A stretch of 10,072 nucleotides of DNA from Methanosarcina sp. (GCA_013331265.1 DUGS01000031.1:1-10072), one strand, 5' to 3'. Counted from the stretch's first letter, positions 1 through 7,004 are shown. Program-made: numbers and translations. The notes: generated from the letters alone by a model not told the origin.

Positions 1-39
1 AGTGAATACTGTCAAACTTAGGATCGAAGGTGGGAGCCC

Positions 40-64
40 TGCACCCTGTATTTTTTCTTTTATC
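40..64 (+). terminator. Possible T-rich terminator of a gene to the left
   Basis: A T-rich stretch at about 50-63 follows a small GGTG/CACC inverted repeat (about 30-45). One plus-strand frame ends in TAG at 19-21, so this could be the tail of a gene lying outside the window. Archaeal termination often needs only a T-tract. Nothing else in 1-200 looks coding; it is AT-rich spacer. Confidence 0.25.
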
Positions 65-202
65 TTTTGTACCGAATTTTTTGGTTTGACATTCCTGACA
101 TTCCCTTACTTTCGATCTAATTTTTGATCTTATTCCCTGTTTTTCCCGCTTCTTTCTCACTAATTTCTTAAGTCTATCAAAAAGATAATGAATCTAAATT
201 AA

Positions 203-212
203 CTTATAAATA
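203..212 (+). promoter_or_regulatory. TATA box of the lipoprotein gene
   Basis: The sequence CTTATAAATA is a good archaeal TATA box. A start site some 25-27 bases downstream would fall near 232-236, at or just before the GTG codon at 236. The ATG at 224 would then lie upstream of the RNA. This supports the later start and perhaps a leaderless or nearly leaderless message. The position is inferred from the motif only. Confidence 0.5.
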
Positions 213-235
213 AAAACTAAAGGATGGTGAGATTA

Positions 236-667
236 GTGAAAGGGAAAAATCTGGTTTTACTTCTATTGTTTGTGTTTTTGTTTGCCTCAGGATGTGCCGA
301 GGAAAACACAAAGCCTGCGGCTGAAGGATCCAATGCTTCAGAAGCCTTAGCAGAACCGCAGGACAATGTATCGCAGGACAATGTTGCTTCAGGATCTGGA
401 GAAAACTATATTGTTTACCTTGAGTACTATAATGCGACAACGCAATCAGTATCGCGTTCAGAACTGGATATTTCGGCTGGGGATACAGTTTCCTGGTGGA
501 GCAAAAAAAGGCAGGGAACTTATACCTTGGTAAGCGAAGAAAATCTATTTCCTGATCAGGAATTGACTTACAGAGTTCCTTATAGCTGTACCTTTAACAA
601 TCCAGGAACCTACTTCTTCACTGTAAAAGACGTTCCGGAAATGAATGTAACAATCAGGGTGAGCTGA
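236..667 (+). CDS. Small lipoprotein with a degenerate cupredoxin-like domain
   Basis: The product has 143 residues from GTG at 236. It has a short basic start (KGK), a hydrophobic core of about 14 residues and a lipobox-like end, FASGC, with the modified cysteine at residue 20. It is therefore probably a lipoprotein on the outer face of the membrane. Residues 21-56 are a low-complexity linker with a QDNV repeat. Residues 57-143 read like a plastocyanin/amicyanin-type fold: AGDTVSWW at 81-88, then NPGTYFFTV and a final strand. Aligned by eye to the usual C-x-x-H-P-x-M end, the segment V-K-D-V-P-E-M (130-136) keeps the methionine but has valines for Cys and His, and the first His is also missing, so type I copper binding is unlikely. 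GTG 236 is preferred over ATG 224 because GGTGA (226-230) sits five bases before it and the TATA box is too close to 224. It points away from the other genes, and no functional link is visible. Confidence 0.75.
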   Translation: MKGKNLVLLLLFVFLFASGCAEENTKPAAEGSNASEALAEPQDNVSQDNVASGSGENYIVYLEYYNATTQSVSRSELDISAGDTVSWWSKKRQGTYTLVSEENLFPDQELTYRVPYSCTFNNPGTYFFTVKDVPEMNVTIRVS

Positions 668-680
668 GATCTTCAGTTCT

Positions 681-704
681 CCCTTTTTAAAAATTATTTT
701 TTTT
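681..704 (+). terminator. T-tract terminator after the lipoprotein gene
   Basis: Fourteen bases after the TGA stop come a run of five T and then a run of eight T (697-704) in an AT-rich setting. This fits an archaeal oligo-T terminator. There is no strong hairpin before it. Confidence 0.5.
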
Positions 705-800
705 CTGTAAATCTCTGGTTTCTTGGTGGTCAGGCAGAGTTTCTGGGGGCTGGGCTTCAGATTAACCAGTAATAAGAATGACAGATGAATGGAGCATACT

Positions 801-827
801 ACCCGTCTAGAGGCTAAAAGCTCGGGT
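801..827 (-). terminator. Weak inverted repeat downstream of the leftmost regulator gene
   Basis: ACCCG (801-805) and CGGGT (823-827) can pair over a 17-base loop, 35 bases after the stop of the minus-strand gene. No clear U-tract follows on that strand, so the terminator role is uncertain. The rest of 705-861 shows nothing I can identify. Confidence 0.2.
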
Positions 828-861
828 TCTTTATTGAAATTTTAATTAATGGAGTTTTCTT

Positions 862-1650
862 TCAGACCCTGGTAATCGGCCTTGCCATACCTCTATAATG
901 GTCAAAGAGGCCTTTTCCCCATTTAAGTGCACTATCATCAAAACTTACAAGATTGTGGTTATAGTAGATCCCGCTATTACAGAACAGAGAAAGAGCCATA
1001 AACTTTTCTGTAACTATGCTTGACGCGATTTTCATATTATTGTTATTGCACACGTACAGTTTAGTGTACTTCAGGTTCAGGAAATGTTCAAGCTCTTTTT
1101 TGTAGTCGTTGAGCATCCTGTCATAGACATATTCCGTGAATACAAGGGTAATATCCGTACCCTTTGCAGCAAGCTCTATACAGAGAGAAGGATAGATTGG
1201 AAGGAAAAATGAAGAGGAGATCATTACATTCTCGGATTCTGAAAGATGTTTTACGACTTCTTTTGGGTACTCGAAAACGTAGTTCCGGTCCGGGTTTACT
1301 TCTATATAGTCTCCAAGCTGTCCTATGCTGTCCAGAAACATGGGAGGAATTGACGTCATATCCTGGTTTATCCAATAATCGTGGTTTTTATCGAGGACAT
1401 TAAAAGTCTCAAGGATAACTTTCATTTTGGGGACAAGAATCTCTCCGATACTGGAAAGCTTATATAGCCTGTTATTTTCAACAATTAAGTCCTGCTTCAT
1501 CAGGATCTTTATCTGAGTCATTATCGGACTTGAACGTACATCGAGTGTGCTTTTAATTTCCTCGATCGTTTTTGGTCCTTCCAGAAGGAGCAAAAGGAGG
1601 TTTTTCCTTTTTTCTGAAAGAAAGAGAACATCCAGTAATGACGAACCCAT
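862..1650 (-). CDS. Msr-family transcriptional regulator (ArsR-like winged helix plus FilR1/DUF1724-type domain), copy 1
   Basis: This is a probable DNA-binding regulator of methylotrophic genes, 262 residues long. Residues 1-75 form a winged helix-turn-helix: SEKRKNLLLLLLEGPKTIEE, then a helix pair ending SSPIMTQIKILMKQDLIV, then a YKLSSIGEILV wing. The remainder, with a ...DYW... motif near residue 95 and a closing SALKWGKGLFDHYRG, matches the effector domain of the Msr methanol-specific regulators and FilR1-like proteins. The start is set at 1650. There GAGGGGATC precedes ATG, and the length then equals that of the neighbouring paralogue (261 residues). The open frame runs on to 1767, but that part is encoded by simple AT repeats and has no counterpart in the paralogue. 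Msr proteins of M. acetivorans activate mtaCB operons; which operon this one controls cannot be read here. It probably has its own promoter in the 336-base spacer upstream. Confidence 0.85.
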   Translation of the reverse strand: MGSSLLDVLFLSEKRKNLLLLLLEGPKTIEEIKSTLDVRSSPIMTQIKILMKQDLIVENNRLYKLSSIGEILVPKMKVILETFNVLDKNHDYWINQDMTSIPPMFLDSIGQLGDYIEVNPDRNYVFEYPKEVVKHLSESENVMISSSFFLPIYPSLCIELAAKGTDITLVFTEYVYDRMLNDYKKELEHFLNLKYTKLYVCNNNNMKIASSIVTEKFMALSLFCNSGIYYNHNLVSFDDSALKWGKGLFDHYRGMARPITRV

Positions 1651-1652
1651 CT

Positions 1653-1661
1653 GATCCCCTC
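1653..1661 (-). promoter_or_regulatory. Ribosome binding site that fixes the start of regulator copy 1
   Basis: On the minus strand GAGGGGATC ends two bases before ATG 1650. It nearly matches the complement of the archaeal 16S rRNA end. This favours 1650 over the ATG at 1767, which opens a 39-residue extension of low-complexity sequence. Confidence 0.6.
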
Positions 1662-1743
1662 TCTTGTTTTTTGTCCTGTTATATCTGACATTGTATGTAT
1701 CTTCATACTGAAAGTTAAGGCGCTTCTTTTTGCGTAACAAATT

Positions 1744-1767
1744 ATTACTATACAAATTACTATACAA
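1744..1767. repeat. Exact 12-bp tandem repeat in the regulator leader or promoter
   Basis: ATTACTATACAA occurs twice in a row (1744-1755 and 1756-1767), and a partial third unit TATACAA follows at 1768-1774. It lies about 95-120 bases upstream of the regulator start at 1650 and includes TATA-like sequence on the minus strand (near 1764-1772). It may hold the promoter. It is also the source of the spurious YSN-rich extension of the open frame. Confidence 0.6.
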
Positions 1768-1836
1768 TATACAATCATTTTTTATTATTTTTTTGTTTTT
1801 GATGCCCTCATTCCCAGATTTTAGCCGGCAAAGCTG

Positions 1837-1899
1837 TGATTGGGACTTTTTTTATCCGTAATTGGGGGTTTTTTATCTGTAATTGGGTTTTTTTATGCG
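1837..1899. repeat. Three tandem imperfect 20-22 bp repeats with T-tracts
   Basis: Three head-to-tail units lie at 1837-1858, 1859-1879 and 1880-1899. Each has the plan T(G/A)ATTGGG, then six or seven T, then AT-C/G-x-G. The period is close to two helical turns. They sit in the spacer between the two regulator genes, 187-250 bases upstream of the start at 1650. They could be operator repeats or curved DNA; no function is proven. Confidence 0.7.
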
Positions 1900-1986
1900 T
1901 AAAGAATGAAACAGGGTTCATATTTAGAAATAACTGGGGCTGGTTTTTTCGTATGCATGTTTCCTTTTTTTATTATCCTTTTTGAG

Positions 1987-2772
1987 TTATATTTTATTCA
2001 CCTGTCTGGAAAGCCTCTTGATATAATCAAACAACTCCTGTCCCCATTTCAGGGCAGTAGGCTCAAAGCTCATAATGAACTGCTGGTCGAACTTTCCATT
2101 TTTATCAAAGAGCCCGAGGAGCATTATTTTATCAGTTACTGTAATCTCGGAAATTTTTATCCCTTCTTTGGAGACATAAAGGCTGATATTATCCATATCC
2201 ATTAGCCCTTTTGTCATATTCGAGTGCTCGGTTGAAAGATGGTCCCAGACGGACTGTGTTAAATTCAGGGAAAGCTCGGCATCCTTTCTACCAAGCTCAA
2301 CATACAGGGGCAAATAGGCAGGGTTGAAATAAGAAGCAAAAGTTGAAACCGTCTTTGCATTTGCCATACTATCAATTATCTTCTGGGAGGGCTCATAAAT
2401 GTGGTTCAGATCCGGTTCTATAAAAATACAGTCTCCAAGTTCTGAGATCCTTTCAAGAAGGTGGCGGGGAATTGAATTCAGATCATGGCCTGTCCAGTAA
2501 CAGTTGTTTTTTTCCACAACCTCAAGGGCACTGATCAGCGGCTTTATCTTTTTAACTATAAACTCTCCCAGTACCGTGAGCTTATACATCCTGTCTTCCT
2601 GGACAATGAGGTCACCATCTATTAGTTTCTTTATCTGGGGAAGAATTGATGTAGCAGTGACATTCATTTCATTCCTTATTTCATCAATGTTTTTTGAGCC
2701 GCTATCCAGCAGTATAAGAAGGTTTTTTCTTTTATCGGAGCGGAAAACCAGATCAATAAGTGAAGATTCCAT
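1987..2772 (-). CDS. Msr-family transcriptional regulator (ArsR-like winged helix plus FilR1/DUF1724-type domain), copy 2
   Basis: The 261-residue protein aligns along its whole length with the next gene. Shared blocks are the start (SSLIDLVFRSDKRKNLLILL), the winged helix (TATSILPQIKKLIDGDLIV, then YKLTVLGEFIV), a YW motif followed by a segment with IP near residue 100, LGD-x-I-x-x-x-PD, and the end ALKWGQELFDYIKR. This is the pattern of Msr regulators of methyltransferase genes: an N-terminal HTH about 75 residues long and a C-terminal domain that probably senses a signal. GGGAG stands just before ATG 2772. The gap to the HyuA-like gene upstream is 141 bases and contains a TATA-like TTTAATAAG (about 2873-2885, minus), so separate transcription is likely. 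Two such genes in a row suggest duplication. Its target operon is not known from the sequence. Confidence 0.85.
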   Translation of the reverse strand: MESSLIDLVFRSDKRKNLLILLDSGSKNIDEIRNEMNVTATSILPQIKKLIDGDLIVQEDRMYKLTVLGEFIVKKIKPLISALEVVEKNNCYWTGHDLNSIPRHLLERISELGDCIFIEPDLNHIYEPSQKIIDSMANAKTVSTFASYFNPAYLPLYVELGRKDAELSLNLTQSVWDHLSTEHSNMTKGLMDMDNISLYVSKEGIKISEITVTDKIMLLGLFDKNGKFDQQFIMSFEPTALKWGQELFDYIKRLSRQVNKI

Positions 2773-2872
2773 ATCTCCCTACTTCCTTCAATATAATATC
2801 CCGTGGTAAGCCGTTGAGCTTTCTTCCCGGAAGGTTCCTTTGCTGTTCTTTTTCAAATTCAGATTTTCTCCA

Positions 2873-2885
2873 GGACTTATTAAAC
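2873..2885 (-). promoter_or_regulatory. Possible TATA box for regulator copy 2
   Basis: AGTTTAATAAGTC on the minus strand lies about 100 bases before the start codon and would give a leader of roughly 80 nt. A second TATA-like ATTATATTG near 2795 is too close to the ATG unless the message is leaderless. Confidence 0.3.
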
Positions 2886-2913
2886 TACTTTTCGATTAAT
2901 GTAAATCTAAAAA

Positions 2914-4842
2914 TCAGTCCACTGAAAAACTAGGAGCGCAGATTCCTACAAAAGTCATTTTTGTTTCCATAGGGGTTTGTTTCCATCCCTGGGGAACAAG
3001 ATACTCTATGCTGGTATCGATCTTTATCGAACTTTCCGGAAGCCCAAAATCTTTCATCGAAGCCAGAATAAGCTCTTCTCCCACTTTTTGAGAATATTCC
3101 ACTGCACTCCCGTAATGTTCGAATTTCTTTCTTCCAGCCGGGGTAAATACAAGGAAATCCTGATCTGGATTTTCCATCGAATAAGGTCTGATAATTATCT
3201 CAATTCTTTTAATCCCCTTTCCTACGAGAGCTCCTACGGCATTTCCTACGCTTGCCTGCTCGGGGACAATAATCTCAGCATCAATTAGAGACTTCAGTTC
3301 CCCATAGTAAGCTTTTACCGGTCCTCCAATCAGAACTATTGGAATGTTTACCTTATACTGGACAGGGGTTTCTTCTTCCAGCATCATCTTTATTCCATCT
3401 TTTCCCCTGCCTTCCATTATAAATGACATAAGGCTGTAAACCATGTTTCTTGCGACTTGCCTCTTTACTTTTTTACAGAAGGCATGCACTCCCATCTGAG
3501 TAAAACGAGAAAGTTTTCTGGCTCCTATCTGGGCAGCCTCTACATCCCACTCTGTGTATTCCCCAAGGACGTGCAGAGCATCAGTGGGTGTAAAGCCTAT
3601 TGCCTGAATTACCCTCTGGTTGATCAGGGAATCAAGGACTGCAGGAGAAGGTAAACGCTTCATTTTATTCAGTATCTCGTGGGTAGAGAGCGGTTCATCT
3701 CCTATAGCTTCCAACAGTTTCTTTTCACTCTCTGTGGGGTTTAGGGGTTTTACTCCAGTCCTGACAAAAAATTTGGTGGGTTGAATATGTTCATTGAGCA
3801 TGGTTCTTAGAGGTATGGGATTTTTCTCAAGTTTTTCTTTGAAATTGGGGTAGTTTACCGCAGCAAAGCTTAGAGGCATAACACTTCTCGGGCCTATCCT
3901 TATGTATTTCTTGAACCATATATGGCTGTCTCCTCCGTTTGCGGAACTTTCCATTTTTATAGCTTTTACACGGGTCTGCCAGCCTCCTACAATTGCCCCT
4001 TTCTCGCAGAGTTCTGGCGCTCCATTTTTAATTATGGAGATATCAGTACTTGTCCCTCCAACGTCAATAACAGCGCATGTGTCAAGCCCTGAAAGGTGTG
4101 AAGCTCCCATAATACTTGCAGCGGGGCCCGAAAATATGGTCTCAATAGGGCGCAGTTTTGCTCCTTTTATATCTATGACCGAGCCGTCGCATTTTAACAT
4201 CAGGACCTTTGCATCAATATTTCTTTCCTTTACTTCAGTCATAATAGAATGGATAAACTGGTAGGTTATGGGAATCAACTGGGCATTTAAAACTGCAGTT
4301 GCCGCTCTTTCATAAGCTCCGAGCTCCTGGGAAAGTTCGTGCCCGCAGACAACGGGATGCCCTGTAAGTTTAATTATTGTATCCTTTATCTTAATTTCAT
4401 GTTCAGGGTTTCTGATACTGAAATAAGAAGAAACAGCAAATGCAGACACTTTCTTTTTAAGGCTTATCGCAAACTGTTCTACAGCTGCAAGGTCAAGAGG
4501 CTGGAGCTCGTCTCCATTGCTATCGTGTCCTCCCTTAACCATAATCGTGTAATCGGCTGGGAGTTCCCTTGGGGCGGTATAGTCCCCTACAAGGATCAGG
4601 CCAACAGGATACCCTGTCCTTTCCAGAATGGTATTTGTTGAAAGAGTCGTGGAAACCGACACGAGTTTTATTTGCTTGAGATATTCCGGGTTCAACTTAT
4701 TAATCACGTTTCGAATTCCGGTCATCAGGTTTGGATAGGTAGTAATCGCTTTACTGGTATCAAGGATCTTGCTGTCCGAATCCCTCAAGATAACAGCATC
4801 CGTATATGTTCCGCCTGCATCAATACCCAGACTATATTGCAT
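2914..4842 (-). CDS. HyuA-like (hydantoinase/oxoprolinase family) ASKHA ATPase-fold protein, copy 1
   Basis: The product has 642 residues from the ATG at 4842. N-terminal GIDAGGTYTDAV (6-17) is the phosphate-binding loop of the ASKHA fold. STTLSTNTILE (64-74), GHELSQELGAYER with LNAQLIP (167-191), CDGS followed by IETIFSGPAAS (218-243), DVGGTSTD (260-267) and GFTPTDALHVLG (416-427) are the ordered motifs of HyuA/OplA proteins. IGGP and ASVGNAVGALVG (505-541) form the second nucleotide lobe. Known relatives hydrolyse ATP to open cyclic amides or to activate acetone, nearly always with a HyuB-type partner; none is encoded here. There are no paired cysteines as in the iron-sulfur corrinoid activators of the RamA type. 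The start at 4842 aligns with the paralogue (MHFSLGIDAGG) and has GGGGAT upstream; ATG 4857 would add five residues and lacks a binding site. The family is secure, but substrate and role are unknown. Confidence 0.85.
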   Translation of the reverse strand: MQYSLGIDAGGTYTDAVILRDSDSKILDTSKAITTYPNLMTGIRNVINKLNPEYLKQIKLVSVSTTLSTNTILERTGYPVGLILVGDYTAPRELPADYTIMVKGGHDSNGDELQPLDLAAVEQFAISLKKKVSAFAVSSYFSIRNPEHEIKIKDTIIKLTGHPVVCGHELSQELGAYERAATAVLNAQLIPITYQFIHSIMTEVKERNIDAKVLMLKCDGSVIDIKGAKLRPIETIFSGPAASIMGASHLSGLDTCAVIDVGGTSTDISIIKNGAPELCEKGAIVGGWQTRVKAIKMESSANGGDSHIWFKKYIRIGPRSVMPLSFAAVNYPNFKEKLEKNPIPLRTMLNEHIQPTKFFVRTGVKPLNPTESEKKLLEAIGDEPLSTHEILNKMKRLPSPAVLDSLINQRVIQAIGFTPTDALHVLGEYTEWDVEAAQIGARKLSRFTQMGVHAFCKKVKRQVARNMVYSLMSFIMEGRGKDGIKMMLEEETPVQYKVNIPIVLIGGPVKAYYGELKSLIDAEIIVPEQASVGNAVGALVGKGIKRIEIIIRPYSMENPDQDFLVFTPAGRKKFEHYGSAVEYSQKVGEELILASMKDFGLPESSIKIDTSIEYLVPQGWKQTPMETKMTFVGICAPSFSVD

Positions 4843-4883
4843 GTCAAAAATCCCCATTTTTTATTCTGTTTAAGGTAATCCGT

Positions 4884-4915
4884 ATCCTTTTTTAGCTGTA
4901 TTAATCCCTTTTAGC
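4884..4915. repeat. Direct repeat in the leader of HyuA-like copy 1
   Basis: ATCCTTTTTTAGC (4884-4896) and ATCCCTTTTAGC (4904-4915) start 20 bases apart. On the minus strand they lie between the likely TATA box and the start codon, that is, around the transcript start. They may be an operator; this is motif reading only. Confidence 0.4.
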
Positions 4916-4919
4916 CGGA

Positions 4920-4934
4920 TTTGTATATTTATGC
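4920..4934 (-). promoter_or_regulatory. Probable promoter of HyuA-like copy 1
   Basis: CATAAATATACAAA on the minus strand is a good TATA box about 85 bases before ATG 4842. It would give a leader of roughly 55-60 nt. Its core AAATATACA occurs again 20 bases upstream (4942-4950), which suggests a repeated protein site. The 137-base gap after the preceding gene supports separate transcription. Confidence 0.45.
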
Positions 4935-4994
4935 CTCATTATGTATATTTTTATTTGTAATATTCAACAATTTCCGTTTCTTATTGCACTTCTT

Positions 4995-7004
4995 TCACAC
5001 GGTTAAGTTATTCCTCGGAATTCCTATCCCTACATAAACGAGCTTTGTCTCCAGAGGAACATCTGTCCAGCCGCTGGGTGCCAGATGCTTTCTGCTTACA
5101 TCTATTCTTACATCCTCTTTTCCAAGCCCTGCCCCAATCATGTAATCCATAACAAGCTGATGTCCTATTTTTTCGGCATACTCAACGGCTTCAGCATATA
5201 CTTCAAATATTTTCCTTTCCGAAGGAGAAAAGACAATAAACTCGGTTTTCTTTTCCTGCCGGATGGCGTCTTCTATAATCTCACTCTCTGGAGCTACGCA
5301 GTGTTCTTCAACTGCGGGAGCTTCTCCGGACCTGGTAACAAACCTTGTTTTTATGAGAATCTCCACCCTTTTAATCCCTTTTCCGACAAGGGCCCCAACT
5401 GCATTTCCAACGTCAGCGTGTTCGGGAACTACAAATTCGGCATTGATCAGTCTTCTAAGGTCTTCAGCATATGCTCCTGCAGGTCCTCCCAGAAGCACGA
5501 CGGGGATTTCTACTCTAAAGCGAGTAAAATTTTTTCCCTTAAGCACTCTGTCAATCTCGTCTCTGGGCATTCCCTCTATCAGATATGCGATAAGGTCTTC
5601 AGCAATATTGCGTGCAACCCTGCGTTTTACTTCTGTACTGAAATCCTCAGGGCCCTGCTTAAGCGGCCTTCCAAGCAGGTAAGCTCCGGTTCTTGCGGCT
5701 TCCACATCCCATTCCGTATATTCTCCAAGGACATGGAGTGCATCGGTAGGTGTGAAGCCTATAGCCTGGATCAGCCTCTTCTGTATAAGTGAATCAAGTA
5801 TTGAAGGCGAGGGACGTTTTTTCAGGGCTATGAGCAGGTCTCCGAAGGAAACAGGATCTTTTCCTATATGCCTGTAGATTTCACGTTCCCCTGCTTTCAA
5901 CTCTATAGGTCTGAACCCTGTCCTGACAAAAAATTTCGTTACCTGGATGTTTTCACAGAGGTAACCTTTTACTACCCTGTTATGCTTGAGTTTCTCCCTG
6001 AATCCGGGATACATAACAGAAGCTCTGCAGAGAGGAATGGCCCTGCGGGGCCCTATGTTGATCCTGTCACCCTTAAGCCAGATATGGCTGTCACCTCCGG
6101 TTGCTGAGGTTTCCATACGGATTGCCTTTACGCGGGTCTGCCAGCCTCCGACTACCGCTCCCGAGCCGCTGAGTTCCGGGAGCCCGTTCTGCATCATGGC
6201 AACATCCGTGCTTGTCCCTCCAACATCAATGACAGCGCACGTATCAAGCCTGCTTAAGTGAGAGGCGCCTACAAGACTTGCGGCGGGACCTGAGAATATA
6301 GTTTCAATGGGTTTTTCCAGGGCCTCTTCGATTCCAACCACTGACCCGTCGCATTTTAACATCAGCATATTTGCGTTGATTCCGCGGCTTTCGAATTCTT
6401 TGATTATTGCCTGTATGAACCTGTGGGTAATAGGAATTAACTGAGCATTCAGAAAAGCAGTTATAGCCCTTTCGTAAGCTCCGAGGTCCTGGGACAGCTC
6501 ATGCCCGCAAACGATAGGGTGTCCGGTGAGTTCCTTTACAGCTTTTTTGACTGAAAGTTCATGCTCGGGGTTTCTATTGCTGAAGTAAGAAGAAACTGCA
6601 AAAGCCGAAACTTTACTCTGTACTTTGAGTGCGAATTCTTCTACCGCATCAAGGTCCAGGACTTTTAATTCTTCTCCATCGCTATTATGCCCGCCTGAGA
6701 CTGCTACCCAGTAATCTGTCGGAAGTTTCTCAGGGACCATATAGTCTCCGACCATGATCAGTCCTACAGGAAATCCAGTGCTTTCCAGAATCGTATTTGT
6801 GGATAGTGTGGTGGATACGGATACGAGCTTTATATCCCCAAGGTATCCAGGGTCCAGCCTGTCGATTGCATTTTTCATTCCGGGGAGGGGGTCGGGATAG
6901 GTTGTCAGGGCTTTGCTTGACTCAACTACTACTCCATCGGAATCCCTTACGATGACGGCATCGGTATAAGTGCCTCCTGCATCGATTCCAAGACTGAAGT
7001 GCAT
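4995..7004 (-). CDS. HyuA-like (hydantoinase/oxoprolinase family) ASKHA ATPase-fold protein, copy 2
   Basis: This 669-residue paralogue of the gene at 2914-4842 has the same motif order. GIDAGGTYTDAV lies at the N-terminus, followed by STTLSTNTILE, GHELSQDLGAYER, IETIFSGPAAS, DVGGTSTD, GFTPTDALHVLG, and a closing LGGP with GNAVGALVG. It is longer mainly because of an insert of about 27 residues near residues 553-585, rich in Glu and Lys, after the strand VEILIK. Like copy 1 it has no HyuB partner and no CxxC pair. Purine-rich GAGG motifs precede ATG 7004. It follows mtaB by 273 bases that contain a terminator, a probable promoter and two leader hairpins, so it seems to be expressed separately from mtaCB. 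The link to methanol use is positional. An alternative reading is an unrelated ATP-dependent cyclic-amide or ketone enzyme. Confidence 0.85.
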   Translation of the reverse strand: MHFSLGIDAGGTYTDAVIVRDSDGVVVESSKALTTYPDPLPGMKNAIDRLDPGYLGDIKLVSVSTTLSTNTILESTGFPVGLIMVGDYMVPEKLPTDYWVAVSGGHNSDGEELKVLDLDAVEEFALKVQSKVSAFAVSSYFSNRNPEHELSVKKAVKELTGHPIVCGHELSQDLGAYERAITAFLNAQLIPITHRFIQAIIKEFESRGINANMLMLKCDGSVVGIEEALEKPIETIFSGPAASLVGASHLSRLDTCAVIDVGGTSTDVAMMQNGLPELSGSGAVVGGWQTRVKAIRMETSATGGDSHIWLKGDRINIGPRRAIPLCRASVMYPGFREKLKHNRVVKGYLCENIQVTKFFVRTGFRPIELKAGEREIYRHIGKDPVSFGDLLIALKKRPSPSILDSLIQKRLIQAIGFTPTDALHVLGEYTEWDVEAARTGAYLLGRPLKQGPEDFSTEVKRRVARNIAEDLIAYLIEGMPRDEIDRVLKGKNFTRFRVEIPVVLLGGPAGAYAEDLRRLINAEFVVPEHADVGNAVGALVGKGIKRVEILIKTRFVTRSGEAPAVEEHCVAPESEIIEDAIRQEKKTEFIVFSPSERKIFEVYAEAVEYAEKIGHQLVMDYMIGAGLGKEDVRIDVSRKHLAPSGWTDVPLETKLVYVGIGIPRNNLTV

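Larger units (their letters stand above)
1651..1986. other. Spacer between the two regulator genes
   Basis: This 336-base AT-rich gap has no supported gene. It holds the ribosome binding site, the 12-bp tandem repeat and probable TATA region of regulator copy 1 (about 1744-1790), and the triple 21-bp repeat (1837-1899). A plus-strand open frame from 1906 that runs into the neighbouring gene is an antisense shadow. Confidence 0.6.

Noticed and set aside
2..117. Open plus-strand frame at the left edge
   Set aside because: The translation is low-complexity and rich in Phe and Thr from T-rich DNA. It looks like spacer and not the end of a gene.
1651..1767. N-terminal extension of regulator copy 1 to an upstream ATG
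   Set aside because: It is encoded by AT-rich tandem repeats, has no match in the paralogue, and a good ribosome binding site stands before ATG 1650.
1837..1899. CRISPR-like array
   Set aside because: The units are contiguous with no spacers and vary in length, so this is a simple tandem repeat.
2914..4842. RamA-type corrinoid activator
   Set aside because: The motifs are those of HyuA/oxoprolinase, and no iron-sulfur cysteine cluster is present.
5085..5792. 235-codon plus-strand open frame
   Set aside because: It is fully antisense to the conserved HyuA-like copy 2, whose motifs define the real frame.
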